Shown here: piece after piece, positions 11,086-21,937 of the stretch
Layout of the letters: each line of letters opens with the position of its first letter
Position numbering within the stretch: position 1 is the stretch's first letter
Assembly (NCBI RefSeq): GCF_027580225.2
Contig: NC_073360.2
Span: 11,648,501-11,712,500 of the forward strand
Source of the DNA: Misgurnus anguillicaudatus
Taxonomy: Eukaryota > Chordata > Actinopteri > Cypriniformes > Cobitidae
DNA length: 64,000 bases
Reading direction: 5' to 3'
Made by a program: the position numbers and the translations under genes
Notes under the pieces: generated by a model
Database searches by the model: none
Told to the model about the DNA's origin: nothing
Seen by the model: the letters and a program-made list of their open reading frames with translations, nothing else

Positions 11086-11492
11086 TTAGTGTACCGACCG
11101 TTGGTTACCATTGGTACGTCGCGCAGTGACTTTTGTGAATCACGTCCAAGATGCCGTCATTAATGGGAGCTAGTTATTATAGTTTATAAAGTGTAAAATA
11201 TGGAAATTTTTTCTTACAATATTGCATCGATTACCCCCCAAAAGACCTTTATTAACCCACTGGAGCTGTGTGGATTACTTCTGTGAAGGATGGATGCACT
11301 TTTTTGGGCTTCAAGGTCAGAATTTGTTCCCGGATCCCTGTTTTCTACCACTATAAAGCTTGGAAGAGCAAGGACATTTACTAAAATAACTCCAAATGTG
11401 TTCGTCTGAAAGATGGTGGACATATGTATCTCAGAGTTCTTGAAGGTGAGTACATCATAGGGGGGTTATGAAATTTCGCTGTATCGATTTAA

Positions 11493-11712
11493 AGATATAG
11501 TTCACCCAAAAATAAAAAGTTTTGTCCTTATTTACTCACTCTCATGTATTAAATTTTTTTTTTATACATTTCTGATGAACACAAAGGAAGATATTTTGAG
11601 GAAAGTTTGTAACCAAACCGATCAGAGGCCCCATTGACTTCCATAGTATTCTTTTATCCTACTATATAAATCAATGGGCCCTCTGACCATTTAATCCATA
11701 CCATTTCTTCAG
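11493..11712. repeat. left-end fragment of a TTAA-type element
   Basis: Opens AAAGATATAGTTCACCCAAA and continues TACTCACTCTCATG, GAACACAAAGGAAGATATTT and CCATTGACTTCCATAGTAT. This is the same internal order as the outer element at 21175-21937. No matching right end follows. Confidence 0.6.
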
Positions 11713-12175
11713 AATGTCTGTCTGGAAATCAAACATATGCCTTTGATGTGTTAACTCAATGTTTTAAAATGTTGACATTTGGTTGAATATAGCATGAGCC
11801 TTAGTCAAAACCTGTGTTTGTAATGCAAGCAGAGGATCTAAAAAGCGTGATTCTGCAATAACAGGCCTACCAGAACTGCAGGTGAATCCAAAAGAACAAC
11901 TGTGGGTTTAACCCAAAAAGTCTGGCATATTCACTCATTTCACACTGCTGTGAGATGTTATAAGCAAACCTATTAGCATTCTGAGCTGCTTTCTGATCTT
12001 GATGTATTTTGGGCTCACGTCTATGCTGTCTCTTTAAGAAAGAGAAAGGCACTTTAAAGCTTTTAAACCTAGAGAGGGAAAATCCATTTTCTCTTCTGCT
12101 GCATGCTGCATACCTCGCACCCCATGGCGATAATTCACTAGCAGGGATGGTACACAACCCTAACATTAAAAGTGG

Positions 12176-12177
<2 letters not shown>

Positions 12178-12210
<33 letters not shown>

Positions 12211-12253
12211 CGTGCGTGTGCGTGTGTGAGTGCGTGTGTGAGTGTGTGTGTGA
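12178..12253 (+). repeat. (GT)n microsatellite with GC and GA interruptions
   Basis: A TG dinucleotide array interrupted by CG and AG steps. The 161- and 132-residue ORFs spanning it on opposite strands owe their length to the repeat and show poly-Thr/His or Cys/Val runs, so they are not genes. Confidence 0.95.
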
Positions 12254-13506
12254 GCGCACACACGAACCGGCTGCATCACATTTCTTTTGTTGCTCAGCAG
12301 TAATTGCAGCAGGGTTTACCCACCCATCCAGTTTCAAACTATTAATGCACAAGCAAACAATGTTCTCAGAAGCTCCTGGTTATTTTTTATCCCCCGACTT
12401 CTGGTGAGATCAAAACCAACACACCCCGCACTTACCCTGTCTGTCTGCCGCACTTCGCTATGAATAAAAATAGCAGTACGGTATTCGAAATGGTGACGGT
12501 ATTTAACATTTATTTGTAATGTTTCTTAGCACACGTTTCCCAGATGATGGCAATGATGTCACGCATAACACATTGCGAAAAATCTATTTGTAATACATCG
12601 TATTTTTGTCAGACTAAAGCGTAATCCACAAGTAAACTTTACTCGCATAGCGTCTGATAGCCTCCGCAAATGTAAAAAGCACTTTTTGGCTGTTGTTACA
12701 CATGTTGTGACTGTAAATATAATGTTAACCAATAGCTAAACAGACAATGCAGTCTTTCTTATCCTTTACCAATATTTATAGCATTTGTTTTACTGTTCAC
12801 CTGAAATGTATATGACTTTGATTCAATCACAATCCCTCAGTTTTTGTGGCTCGCTATACCTTTTTGTTTATCAAGATTGAAACTGCAGTAACATTTCTGA
12901 ATGTGTTTGTCTTACAAAATCTATTATGCCTTATAAATATATTTCTACGCCTCAGTGTTTTATGAACAGAAGTGGCACACTATTTGTAGACACACAGTAA
13001 ATGTGACGTCTTTGTCATTCTGTACATGTAGACTCTATTTCGAAACCTGCAATGAATCAGGTCTATATCTGACAAATCATGAACCAGGATTGATTCACTC
13101 GCAGTAATCATAGGCAACAGTAATCCAGTCTCCGCTCTTATGATAATTACCTATGGATTTTCTAATATCTGCTCAAATTGAATTTCAGAAGGCTATCAAA
13201 ATAAGAAATATAGCAAACAAGGGACACAATGAGATTATGTGTGAAGTGTTTTTTAATGCAAACCGAGTTTCAGTATACAGCGCTTTATATGAAGAATTCA
13301 TCATGTGTAACTAAGTAATGAATTGTAAATAAGCGATAACACTTTACTATACAGTATAAGGCTGCATTTGTTTACATTAGTTAATGCATTAGCTAGTTAG
13401 TAAACTAACAATGCACAATACTTCTATCGCATTTATTGATCTTAGTTTGTGTCATTTCAGCATTTACTAAACAAAAGTAACTCTTAACCAAAATATTGGA
13501 CAGAAC
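12254..13506. other. intron, nothing recognised
   Basis: AT-rich single-copy-looking sequence without transposon ends, splice-flanked ORFs or RNA-gene signatures that I can see. Confidence 0.4.
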
Positions 13507-13625
13507 ACATATGTTGGTTTATAAATAAACATATGCTGGGTTGTTTCAATGCAATGCTGGGTTGTTTTAACTCATGTTTGGGTTAACAACAACCCAGCAT
13601 ATGATTATTTATAACCAAACATGTA
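13507..13625. repeat. AACCCAGC palindrome
   Basis: The left half reads ATATGTTGGTTTATAAATAA and ATATGCTGGGTTGTT. The right half gives the reverse complement, AACAACCCAGCATATGATTA followed by TTATAACCAAACATGTAT. A foldback of the family at 7176-7332. Confidence 0.7.
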
Positions 13626-13798
13626 TATTTATATATGTATATTATATTTACCCAAATAACACAACAGAATTTTGAGTGTTGGTTGGTGTGGTATTTGTCC
13701 CGGCCTTTGATTGATAGGACTAAATAAACCTCTTATTCTCATCGTATTTTAAACATTTCCAGATTTGGCAAGGTGTATGTACACAACCATGATATTAT

Positions 13799-13975
13799 GC
13801 TAAAGACTAAAACTATACTAAAACTAAATAAAAACTAAAAGTAATGATTTTTGAAAAATAGAAACGAAATCAAAACTATTTATGCACCACTAAAAAGAAC
13901 TAAAACTAAACTGAAATAAAATAACACATTACAAAACAAAATAAAAATAAAAACTAATATTTTTTTAAACTATAC
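13799..13975. repeat. A-rich AAACTAAA low-complexity tract
   Basis: Irregular repetition of AAACTAAA and ATAAAA. It could be an eroded poly-A-like element tail or simple sequence. No partner unit is visible. Confidence 0.6.
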
Positions 13976-14096
13976 TAAACCTGTTCTTGAGTAGTGGGGG
14001 TGGTTATAAATGGTTGCTACAGGTATAAGTTGAAATTAATTGTAAATTCAAATTGATTAAACTAAAACCTTTTAGTGCAAGTGTAGAATGTATATG

Positions 14097-14768
14097 TGTG
14101 TTCAAGTTCATGCAGTGCTGCGCAGACTGATGGTCGAGAATTGCCGCTTGCATTCGAGGGAGGAGTTGAAGACGGGGCTGTCAAGTCGGACACCTGCTGC
14201 TTGCCGAAGTGACGTGTGTTTACTTTTTTTATCACAAATAAAGTAAAAATAGATTTCGAATAAACTTTTTAATAAAAAGTTGCAACCAAAAACACTTTAT
14301 ATCTTATATTTTATTTGCTGCTTATACTGTATGGACGAAAAAAACAGGAAACATAAGCCTACATTATTAAAATACCAATAGAGTTTGGTATTTTGCTTAT
14401 TTTTATTTTATTACATGACACAATACATATTCAGGTATATTAACGAGTTTTACCTGTTATAAAAACATGAATTTATAATGTTTATTAGTGCAACTGAAGG
14501 CTGGATTAAACATGAAACGCACATGAACGTTACCATAAGTGAGGCGACCAATCACAAAAAGGTGTGTCGTCATCAGAACTCTGTGCACCTGCTCTGGAGA
14601 GGCGGCGCCGGCTGAGCTAGCCGGCTACTCTCGAAATGTTTTTGCAGTACTTTTTAACCATACGTCACAGTCATATGCTTTAAGCGCCAACTCGAGTTGT
14701 AAAAAATTTCTAACCGGCATGCACTGATTCAAGTCAGCCGCCGATCGGTCTGCGCAGTCGAACACACC
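14097..14768. mobile_element. possible decayed DNA transposon with TGTGTTC ends
   Basis: The left end TGTGTTCAAGTTCATGCAG with GCGCAGACTGATGGTCG faces a right end GCCGATCGGTCTGCGCAG followed by TCGAACACACC, the reverse complement with mismatches. The interior is AT-rich with no ORF of note. The GCCAGCCGCCGATCTGTCTG block recurs at about 23955-23975, so this is a dispersed family. Confidence 0.45.
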
Positions 14769-14939
14769 TTATATCTAGATGCCATCTTGCCATTTTATTT
14801 TGCACTGTGAAAAATTATTTGGTCAAGATAAATAAATAAAGTTGAAATGACAAAAAAGCAGCAAAGTTTTTTTACAATGTGTGTTACTAGGTGTTGTGTT
14901 TTAATTCCAATAAAATTGTAAAAAATCTATATCCTCTAT

Positions 14940-15242
14940 AGAATCAGCTATGTCTGGCTCTCTCCCAAGGGTTTTTTCCCTCCTAGGACTTTTCCCACAG
15001 GGTTTTTCTCCTAGGGTTTTTTTTCAACCCCTGGGAAGTCAGCTGACATTTGCTTAACTTAGCCCCCTTCTTATAAACGTTACATCATTACTACGCTTGC
15101 TAGTACGGTTCATCTTGGCCGCTTTATTCTGCTGCTTATGTTTATGATTTATCTGTGTTTTCTTCTACATATATTAATGTAATGCTGCTTTGAAACATTT
15201 GAACAATTGTGAAAGTGCTATATAAATAAAATTTAATTGAAT
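14940..15242 (+). repeat. probable LINE/SINE 3' end
   Basis: Ends with TGCTGCTTTGAAACATTTGA, GTGAAAGTGCTATATAAATA and AAATTTAATTGAATTT. A 3' end of the form 'tgctttgaaac...gctatataaataaa' plus a TTGAAT-type tail is typical of teleost CR1/L2-like LINEs and SINEs that borrow their tails. No reverse-transcriptase codons are present. Confidence 0.45.
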
Positions 15243-16796
15243 TTATCTAGAAACTCAGCAATGTTTATGGTACTCCAATTTATTTACTTCAGGATTTTAC
15301 TGTGATGACTTAGCATGATATCAAAATTGCTAATGTTATTAAAGAAACATTTCTTGAAAATTAAATGTTGAAATTTGCTAATATTACAGTTAACTTTGCA
15401 ACAATATGCTAAATTAATTAATATGAGATGATCTTGTAAGATGAGCATTTTAATCAAAAACTAAAATTGATTAAAAAAAATTGGAAGCCATATCGATCAT
15501 TGGATTTTGGCCTTTATGGAGCTTGCCACCCTTTAGTCTGTTGTTGTATTGTATGGCAAGAGCTGCAGATCCTTTCAAAAATCGTATGGGTTACAAAATA
15601 AAACTGCTTACAGGTTTGGAGCGACACAAGGGTGGATAATGATCGAATGTTTATTTTTAGGTAAACAATTAAACCTCTTCCTGAGTTGTGAACTCAAGGC
15701 TCTTTTGTAGCAAGCAACAGTGAATTTTAATGAGGCCATAATACATCCATTGAAAAGTTATAGACTGAAAACTAGAGCTTCCCCAGAGAAACAGCCAGCT
15801 CAGCGTTAACATGTTCTTTCCAATTTAACTAAAAATTCACCGTTGTTCGTGAAAGATTGGCCTGAAAAATTACACCAGCTCTTCTTCTCCTGGGATTCGA
15901 CTAGACCCTTCGATCCCATTGTAGACCGGCACAACAAAAGCCTCCAGTCCTAATTAAATATATTCATCTTCAGCCTACACTATAAGCCTTACTCCCCAAA
16001 CATCTTGGCAAATAGGCCACGGTTACTTTCATGGTCAGGCAATTAATTAAAATATGTGATGTTGCTGTATTTTCAGTGATTAATAATTAGGTTGTCAACT
16101 TGGTCATCTGTATCCCTGTAGATTCGATGTCCTTTTCGTCTTTATCTCTTCTTGCTGGACGTGATCTAGACCAGGAATGTCAGAAGTTTTAAAACTTGGT
16201 GCTGAGTTGGTATTAAAGTAATGTAACGAAATCTTCGGTAGTAGCAAAGTACTGTCTCAATTCGGTTGGATTTTGTAACACTCGCTACATGTACACTGTT
16301 TTTGCAGGTGCTCTGTTTGTTGGAGACTGTCCTCCAAAAAATAACGACCTCATAGGTTGTTTGTGCAAGCACCTTATTATGACGTAAAGTGACGTATTTA
16401 GGCATTAATGTCCTCTAGTGGCAGTAGCTTATAAATACAACCTGTTGTTACGTTTTTCCTCAATTTTTTGACCTCGGTACACTTGGAATATTTTAAGTAC
16501 ATTTTTAAAAAGTTGTGACTCTTTTGTATGCTGTGTTTATATCATATAATAAATAAATGGGTATGCTATTTGACCTAAATGCCTGAGTAGCGTAATGTGT
16601 AATAAAATACAATTAATCCTGTTGATTTAAATTGAAAATTGTATCCCAGTACATGTCACCAGAGCAAAATTATACCCCAAAATATCATTTTATACCCTAA
16701 TATATTAAGTTTCACCTGCTGCCGGTAGAGGCGCTAATTTAGTAAATGCATCTATTGGTCGTTTTGGTGAAATGGACAAACGACCAAAGCAATTGT
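15243..16796. other. intron, nothing recognised
   Basis: No coding or RNA signal. The 79-residue minus-strand ORF at 16166-16405 has no motif and no splice context. Confidence 0.4.
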
Positions 16797-16846
16797 ATGG
16801 GTTGGAGGATATGTTGCAATGCTCCACCACTGAGCTATACAGGAGC
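16797..16846 (-). other. tRNA-derived 5' half (A-box)
   Basis: The minus strand reads CTCCTGTATAGCTCAGTGG then TGGAGCATTGC, containing TAGCTCAGTGG, a perfect Pol III A-box (TRGYNNARNGG) in a D-arm context. The following sequence does not complete a cloverleaf and no B-box is present, so this is a tRNA-like relic or SINE head, not a functional tRNA. Confidence 0.45.
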
Positions 16847-16858
16847 AAGAAGTACTAA

Positions 16859-17458
16859 GGGCGCACTCACATTATCCAAACCAAACCATGCCCCAGCGCG
16901 ATTGTCACCCCTCCCTACTCCCCTGGGTGCACGCACTCACACTGTACTTTTTATCGATCCGAGTCCGGGCACGCTTTCGTCATTAAGATGCGATTGTTTT
17001 GAAAAAAGCAGGAAGTAAAGCTCTCTCTTAACACTGGAACCCACCGTAATGTTAAGTCTGTGTTTTTTATTCGAAGTCGTTTGGTGCGCGATTACAGACA
17101 GCCCTCTCACATGCCATCATATTGTTTAGTTGATCTGTCACGTGCGCAGCGCGGACATTCACGTAACCCCGCTGCGCGCATCAAAAGGTTTGTACGAAGG
17201 CAGATGAAGGTGAGTGGTCGCGCAACTGACGTCTTCACCTTTTGAATCGCACTCAGGCGCGATTGCGCTCACACCACAGCCTTCCGCGCCTGAGCCCAAG
17301 TGAACTGCGCTCCGGCCCACCTCTGCAACCCGGCCGCGGCGCGATTAACCAATCCGCACTCGGGCGCGGAACAGAGCGATCACACTAGTCAAACAAACCA
17401 GGCTTTGGGGGTCAAACGCGCCCGAGCGCGGTTTGGTTTGGATAGTGTGAGTGCGCCC
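16859..17458. mobile_element. PIF/Harbinger-like non-autonomous element, TAA TSD
   Basis: A 600-bp element bounded by GGGCGCACTCACATTATCC at the left and GGATAGTGTGAGTGCGCCC at the right. The terminal repeats extend about 29 bp with one mismatch (through CAAACCAAACC). It is flanked by TAA at 856-858 and 17459-17461 (+16000 for the first). A 3-bp TWA duplication and GG-starting ends are the signature of PIF/Harbinger. The interior is CpG-rich, with no transposase or Myb-like ORF. A related terminus lies at 59786-59838 next to TTA. Confidence 0.85.
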
Positions 17459-17637
17459 TAAAAGAAAGTGTACTTTTTGAAAAGGTCCCCACCCAGTTAC
17501 AGCTTTTGTACTGTACTTCTTTCTGAGAATGTGTGGCAAGGTTTTGAAATGGTAATATTCATTTAATTTATTTATTATTTAAACAGGGACAGTGTAAAAT
17601 CTCACGAATCTCAGCCCAGTCTCACGAAATTTCTTTA

Positions 17638-18051
17638 CACTGCAAAAAATGACTTTCAAGAAAAAAATTTACTTAGTATTTTTGTCTTGCTTTCAGTAAA
17701 AATATCTAAAAAAAAATTAAATTAAGATGTATTTTCTTGATGAGCAAAATGACCCAAGAAAATAAATCTAGTTTATAGACCAAAAATGTCAAGTTTAAGT
17801 GATTTTGTGCATAAAACTAGCAAAAAAAAAAAAAAATCTGCCAATGGGGTAAGCAAATTTTTCTTGAATTTAGGGTTTAATAAAAATGGCAGATATTTTT
17901 GCTTGTTTTATGCACAAAATCACTTAAATTTCATATTTTTGGTCTTAAAACTAGACTTATTTTCTTAGGTCATTTTGCTCATCAAGAAAAGGCTTCTTAA
18001 TCTAAGAATTTTAAGATATTTTTACTAAAAAACAAGACATTTTTTGCAGTG
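17638..18051. mobile_element. CACTG-ended hairpin insert 1, TA TSD
   Basis: A 414-bp insert starting CACTGCAAAAAATGACTTT and ending GACATTTTTTGCAGTG, flanked by TA on both sides. The halves are near-complete reverse complements (AAATCACTTAAATTTCATAT versus the ACTTGACA/AAGTGATTTTGTG blocks), so it folds as a long hairpin. CACTG termini recall CMC/EnSpm-type elements, but a TA duplication also fits Tc1/mariner-type MITEs, so class is left open. Confidence 0.82.
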
Positions 18052-18182
18052 TATATAGTCATGTAAATTTTTTATGATTTTTTCGTGATATTATCACGAA
18101 TTTCTGCATTTTCCGTGATCGTATAATGAATTCCTGTTTTCGTGTGATTATTATATATTGGTTACTCAACTGTTTTGTCCTA

Positions 18183-18724
18183 CCCAGTCTCCTGAGGATG
18201 CGTATAATAGCACGAAGTGTAAAACTCGTGCAATACATACGCCAAATTCCACTTTGGCATGCATATGATACGCAAGTCCTTCCCATTCACTTGAACGGGG
18301 CATCTTTTTTTGTCGTTTTGTTTATTGGTTTCTCAGTTTTTTTCTGTTTTTTAAGCCATTTTCGCTTGGGTTTAGGGTTAGATTTTAGATTTGCTTAATG
18401 AGGTTATTTAATATACAGGTTTCTCAATGTTTTTGTCCATATTTAAGCCATGGTCGCTTGGAGTTGGGGTTAGAGATAGGGTTTGGGTTAGGATGTCATT
18501 TTTATATAACAAGAAGTTGTTCTAACCCTAAACCCAAGCGAAAATGGTAAAAAAATAGCAAAAAAATTGAGAAACCAATAAATAAAACGACAAAAAAAGA
18601 TGCCCCGTTTAAGTGAATGGGAAGGACTTGCGTATCATATGCACGGCAAAGTGGAATTTGGCGTATGTATTGCACGAGTTTTACACTTCGTGCTATTTAT
18701 ACGCATTTTCAGGAGACTGGGCTC
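18183..18724. mobile_element. foldback insert 2 with ~11-bp target duplication
   Basis: Ends are CCCAGTCTCCTGAGGATGCG at the left and CATTTTCAGGAGACTGGG at the right. The arms (GCACGAAGTGTAAAACTCGT, ACATACGCCAAATTCCACTT, GATACGCAAGTCCTTCCCAT) pair over more than 150 bp. The flanks repeat GTTTTGTCCTA (18172-18182 and 18725-18735). A 9-11-bp duplication suggests a Mutator-like or similar mechanism. The exact right edge is uncertain by about 3 bp. Confidence 0.75.
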
Positions 18725-18987
18725 GTTTTGTCCTATTTTCTTACCATTGTCGCTTCGATTTAGGGTTAGATTTACATAAAATGACATCCCTACCCAAACC
18801 CAACTCTAACCCTAACGCCAGGCAACATATAAAAAATAAATCAGAATAAATGTATTTAAATATAAACCAATATATAACCAATATATTAGTATAAACCAAT
18901 ATATAAAGTGACATTCTAATGCAAGCACCAAATCTAACCCTAAACCGAAGCGACAATGGTTTAAAAATAGGAAAAAACAGTTGAGTA

Positions 18988-19409
18988 CACTGTAAAAAAC
19001 AAATCTATAGAAATTACAATGTTATTGCAGCTGGGTTGCCGGCTACTTACTGTAGATTTAAATGTATGTTATTTACTGGCAAGAGTTTGTTCCAAGTTAA
19101 ATAAATTTTAAAGTCTTTATCTTTACAGAATAAAACTATACAATAACAGCCTCATGCAAAGCATTCTGGGAACCAGAAATCATCATCAACCTTTTTCTGT
19201 TTTTAGCTTCAGATTTTGTTTCCCAGAATGTTTTGTTTGATGCTGTTTTTTTAGTTTTACTCTGTAAAGACAAAGACTTGAAAATGTTTAATGTTTATTT
19301 AACTTTGAACAAAATGTTGCCAGTAAATAACATAAATTAAAATCTACGTTAAGTTACCGGCAACCCAGCTGCAATAACACTGTAATTTTTACTGATTTTT
19401 TTTACAGTG
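18988..19409. mobile_element. CACTG-ended hairpin insert 3, TA TSD
   Basis: A 422-bp insert starting CACTGTAAAAAACAAATC and ending TTTTTTTTACAGTG, flanked by TA. The arms share GTTATTGCAGCTGGGTTGCC, ATTTACTGGCAA and AAGTCTTTATCTTTACAGA. There is no coding sequence. Confidence 0.82.
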
Positions 19410-19544
19410 TAACCAATACGTGATAATCACACGAAAACAGGAATTCGTTATACGATCACGGAAAAAACACGGAAATTTGTGATAATATCACGAAAAAAGA
19501 ATCAAAAAATTACGTGACTATATCACAAAACCCTGTGAGACTGC

Positions 19545-20812
19545 GTAGAAAATATACATTAATAGGTATTGTATTACAATATTTATTAAAGTTGCAATTA
19601 AAAATGCGACTATAATTACATTCTCATCATGTTTCACGTTCTTAACCAGTGAATTGGGATGTTTTTGGTACATTTAGACCATTTGATCAACTTCTGTGGA
19701 TGTGTGTGTGCAGGCAGGCGCACGTGAATTAATACCAAAATGAAGCCTTGCATGAAAGCTAATTCATCCTCACACTCATTACCTCAGCATGGGGGCTCTT
19801 TCACAAGTAATGAATTTTAATTTTCCCATGCCTAGCAAAGGCTGACAGACATACCAATCACATAGCATTCAAAATGATATTACCTCTCGCATTAGCTCTC
19901 ATTTAATCTTCTGCCAGCTTAAAGCCACAGACTCACTGTGAAAGGGAAATTGATCAGATAAGCATGTCTTTCATGCCTCAGGCTCTAATCATAAGTGTAC
20001 ACTGAAAAAAACTGAATAAATGAAAGTAACAGTCGCAGAAGCTACTGTAGATAGATCTATAGCTCCATTAGATAATAATTCACATACTGTAGTAATGACT
20101 TATGAACAACATTCTCCATATTACATTTATTGACCACAGAAAATAAAAGAGGTTCTTGGTACTCAGATGTTTCTACCAAGCAAAAGATTTCAGTAATTTC
20201 AATAATATTTTCCTCTGGGTCACTGAGAAGCGAAACGCAGCAGCCGGAAAGAGATTCAGCCGGCGGTTTGGACAGATTCCTGTTCTGGAACATTTCTGCA
20301 AATGCTTCTGCTGGCTTTAACGGGAGAAGATTAAGGCGGACATATGAGTCTATATTTATAATGGGAGGATGTTATTGCTGTGTAATGAATTGAGATGGTC
20401 GTTCCTCTGGTTGATTTGGGGGTTATTTGTTAGCTCTTTGCTGGTTGTAATGGCGTACGGTGTATTCTGCATTGGCGTGCTCCTCTGCTTTCTGGTCATT
20501 TATCAAGGACTGATTTCCATTATGTGGTGCAGTCAGCTGAAACAGAAAAAAGCTTTTTTGGATGTGCCGTACATTCATTTATTGCCCCGTCCTGCTCCGC
20601 TTAAGCGCAGGTGTTTATGAGATGTCGCCACTTACTTTCCTCCTACAGAATTGACTCCGTGTTTATTTAATAAGAAATACACCTCACATGGTTATTTAAG
20701 GATATCATGTGCCATAAAAACTTACAGGTGCGAATACACTGTGCATTTACTGAATACTGAATTTCCAATGTTGAAAAAAGTAACCAGCATGGGATGCAAG
20801 TGTGCTGGCTTC
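19545..20812. other. intron, nothing recognised
   Basis: Opposing ORFs at 20057-20293 and 20130-20393 overlap without motifs. The ORF at 20369-20620 is hydrophobic but has no splice context or family resemblance. Confidence 0.4.
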
Positions 20813-21174
20813 TTAACTCTTTCACCACCAGCATTTTTTTAAAAAGTTGCCAGCCAGCGCCAGCGTTTTTCATGATTTTCACAAAAGTTTAATGCCTTCC
20901 AGAAAATGTTCTTCTTCAAATATATAAACCTACAATAGACCAAATGAAAGAACAGCCCCTCTGCTTTCAAACAAAAAAAAAACGTTTCATCCTACCTTCT
21001 AGTAGTTCTTTTGTAATCAGCTTTTGAATATGGGTAGGTTTCTGCAAAAACACCACATTTTGAGCAAAAATCAGAGATAATTACATTTTTGTGACGGACT
21101 TTTCATAGAGATCCCATTCAGAGCAATCTTTAAAACAGACACAGACATGCAGCAGCTTGCCATAGGGCAATACT
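20813..21174 (+). mobile_element. piggyBac-like TTAA MITE, copy A (3' truncated)
   Basis: Starts TTAACTCTTTCACCACCAGC and follows copies B and E block by block (GTTGCCAGCCAGCGCCAGCG, CTTCCAGAAAATGTTCTTC, GTGACGGACTTTTCATAGAG). It breaks off after AGGGCAATACTT, where sequence of the next element begins. TTAA plus CTCTTTCNCCGCC is the layout of piggyBac termini. Confidence 0.8.
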
Positions 21175-21937
21175 TAAATTTTGTTATAATTTTTTTCACC
21201 CTCAGGTTATTACAAACCTGTAAAAATGTATTAGTTCTGCGGAAAACAAATGAAGATATTTTAAAAGGTAATAACCAATTAAAAACTAAACAAATATGGG
21301 GCACCATTCACTTCCATAGTATTAAAGGGACACTCCACTTTTTTTTGAAAATATGCTCATTTTCCAGCTCCCCTAGAGTTAAACATTTGATTTTTACAGT
21401 TTTTAAATCCATTCAGCTGATCTCCAGGTCTGGCGCTAGCACTTTTAGCATAGCTTAGCACAATTCATTGAATCTAATTAGACCATTAGCATTGCGCTAA
21501 AAACATAACCAAAGAGTTTTGATATTTTTAAAACGTAACTCTTCATCTTAGTACACGATGTAACTACAGAAGAGTCGAGTTTTAAATAGAAAAAATATGG
21601 AAACTCTTTGGTTATTTTTGAGCGTGATGCTAATGGTCTAATTAGATTCAATGAATTGTGCTAAGCTATGCTAAAAGTGGTACTGTCAGACCCAGAGATC
21701 AGCTGAATGGATTCCAAAACACTAAAAATTAACTATGTACTCAAGGGAAGCTGGAAAATGAGAATATTTTCAAAAAAGTGGAGGTTCCCTTTAAGTTTTC
21801 CTACTATGGAAGTCTATGGTGCCCCAGATCTGTTTGATTACAAACATTCATCAAAATCCTTATTTGTATTCAGCAGAACGACTCGAGGGTGAGTAAATGA
21901 TGACTGAATTTAAATTTTTCAGTGAACATCCCTTTAA
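21175..21937. mobile_element. TTAA-type element, interrupted
   Basis: Left remnant 21175-21321 (CACCCTCAGGTTATTACAAA, CACCATTCACTTCCATAGTA) and right remnant 21795-21937 (TACTATGGAAGTCTATGGTG, TGATTACAAAC, AACATCCCTTTAA) are mutual reverse complements, so the host was a palindrome. It is split by the insert at 21322-21794. The left terminus has been replaced by piggyBac-like copy A. Confidence 0.7.
21322..21794. mobile_element. TTAA-type palindromic insert
   Basis: A 473-bp unit bounded by TTAA, starting AAAGGGACACTCCAC and ending GTGGAGGTTCCCTTTAA. The arms pair over long stretches (TTAGCATAGCTTAGCACAAT, TTGAATCTAATTAGACCATT, ACCAAAGAGTTT). Kolobok-class elements use TTAA targets and purine-starting ends, which fits, but no transposase is present. 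Confidence 0.75.

Larger units (their letters stand above)
9289..11465. mobile_element. 2.2-kb element with ~270-bp inverted arms
   Basis: The left arm, 9289 to about 9552, includes ATTACCCCATGG, CTTGCTCTTCCAAGC and TAACTAGCTTGC. It recurs as reverse complement at about 11164-11465, which includes AGCTAGTTATTATAG, GCTTGGAAGAGCAAGGAC and CATCATAGGGGGG. The arms are diverged. The middle is filled by at least three other repeats (10028-10411, 10562-10858, 10851-11085), so it is a nested composite. The same arm sequence occurs as the body of the small element at 25785-26017. Confidence 0.65.
17616..19544. mobile_element. ~550-bp foldback element split by three insertions
   Basis: The left arm starts CAGTCTCACGAAATTTCTT and the right arm ends ACCCTGTGAGACTG. 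With the inserts at 17638-18051, about 18183-18724 and 18988-19409 removed, the arms pair over their length: TTTTTTCGTGATATTATCAC, CGTGATCGTATAA, GAATTCCTGTTTTCGTGTG and TTGGTTACTCAACTGTTTT. They close on a TTTAGGGTTAG-rich centre. This is a MITE-like foldback with no ORF, and its superfamily is unknown. Confidence 0.85.

Noticed and set aside
12009..12407. 132-codon + strand and 161-codon - strand ORFs
   Set aside because: Both owe their length to the GT/GC microsatellite; they overlap antisense and have low-complexity Cys/Val or His/Thr runs.
20369..20620. Hydrophobic 83-residue ORF as a possible membrane segment exon
   Set aside because: Composition is explained by T-rich DNA; no splice sites in matching phase and no similarity to the CADM transmembrane region.
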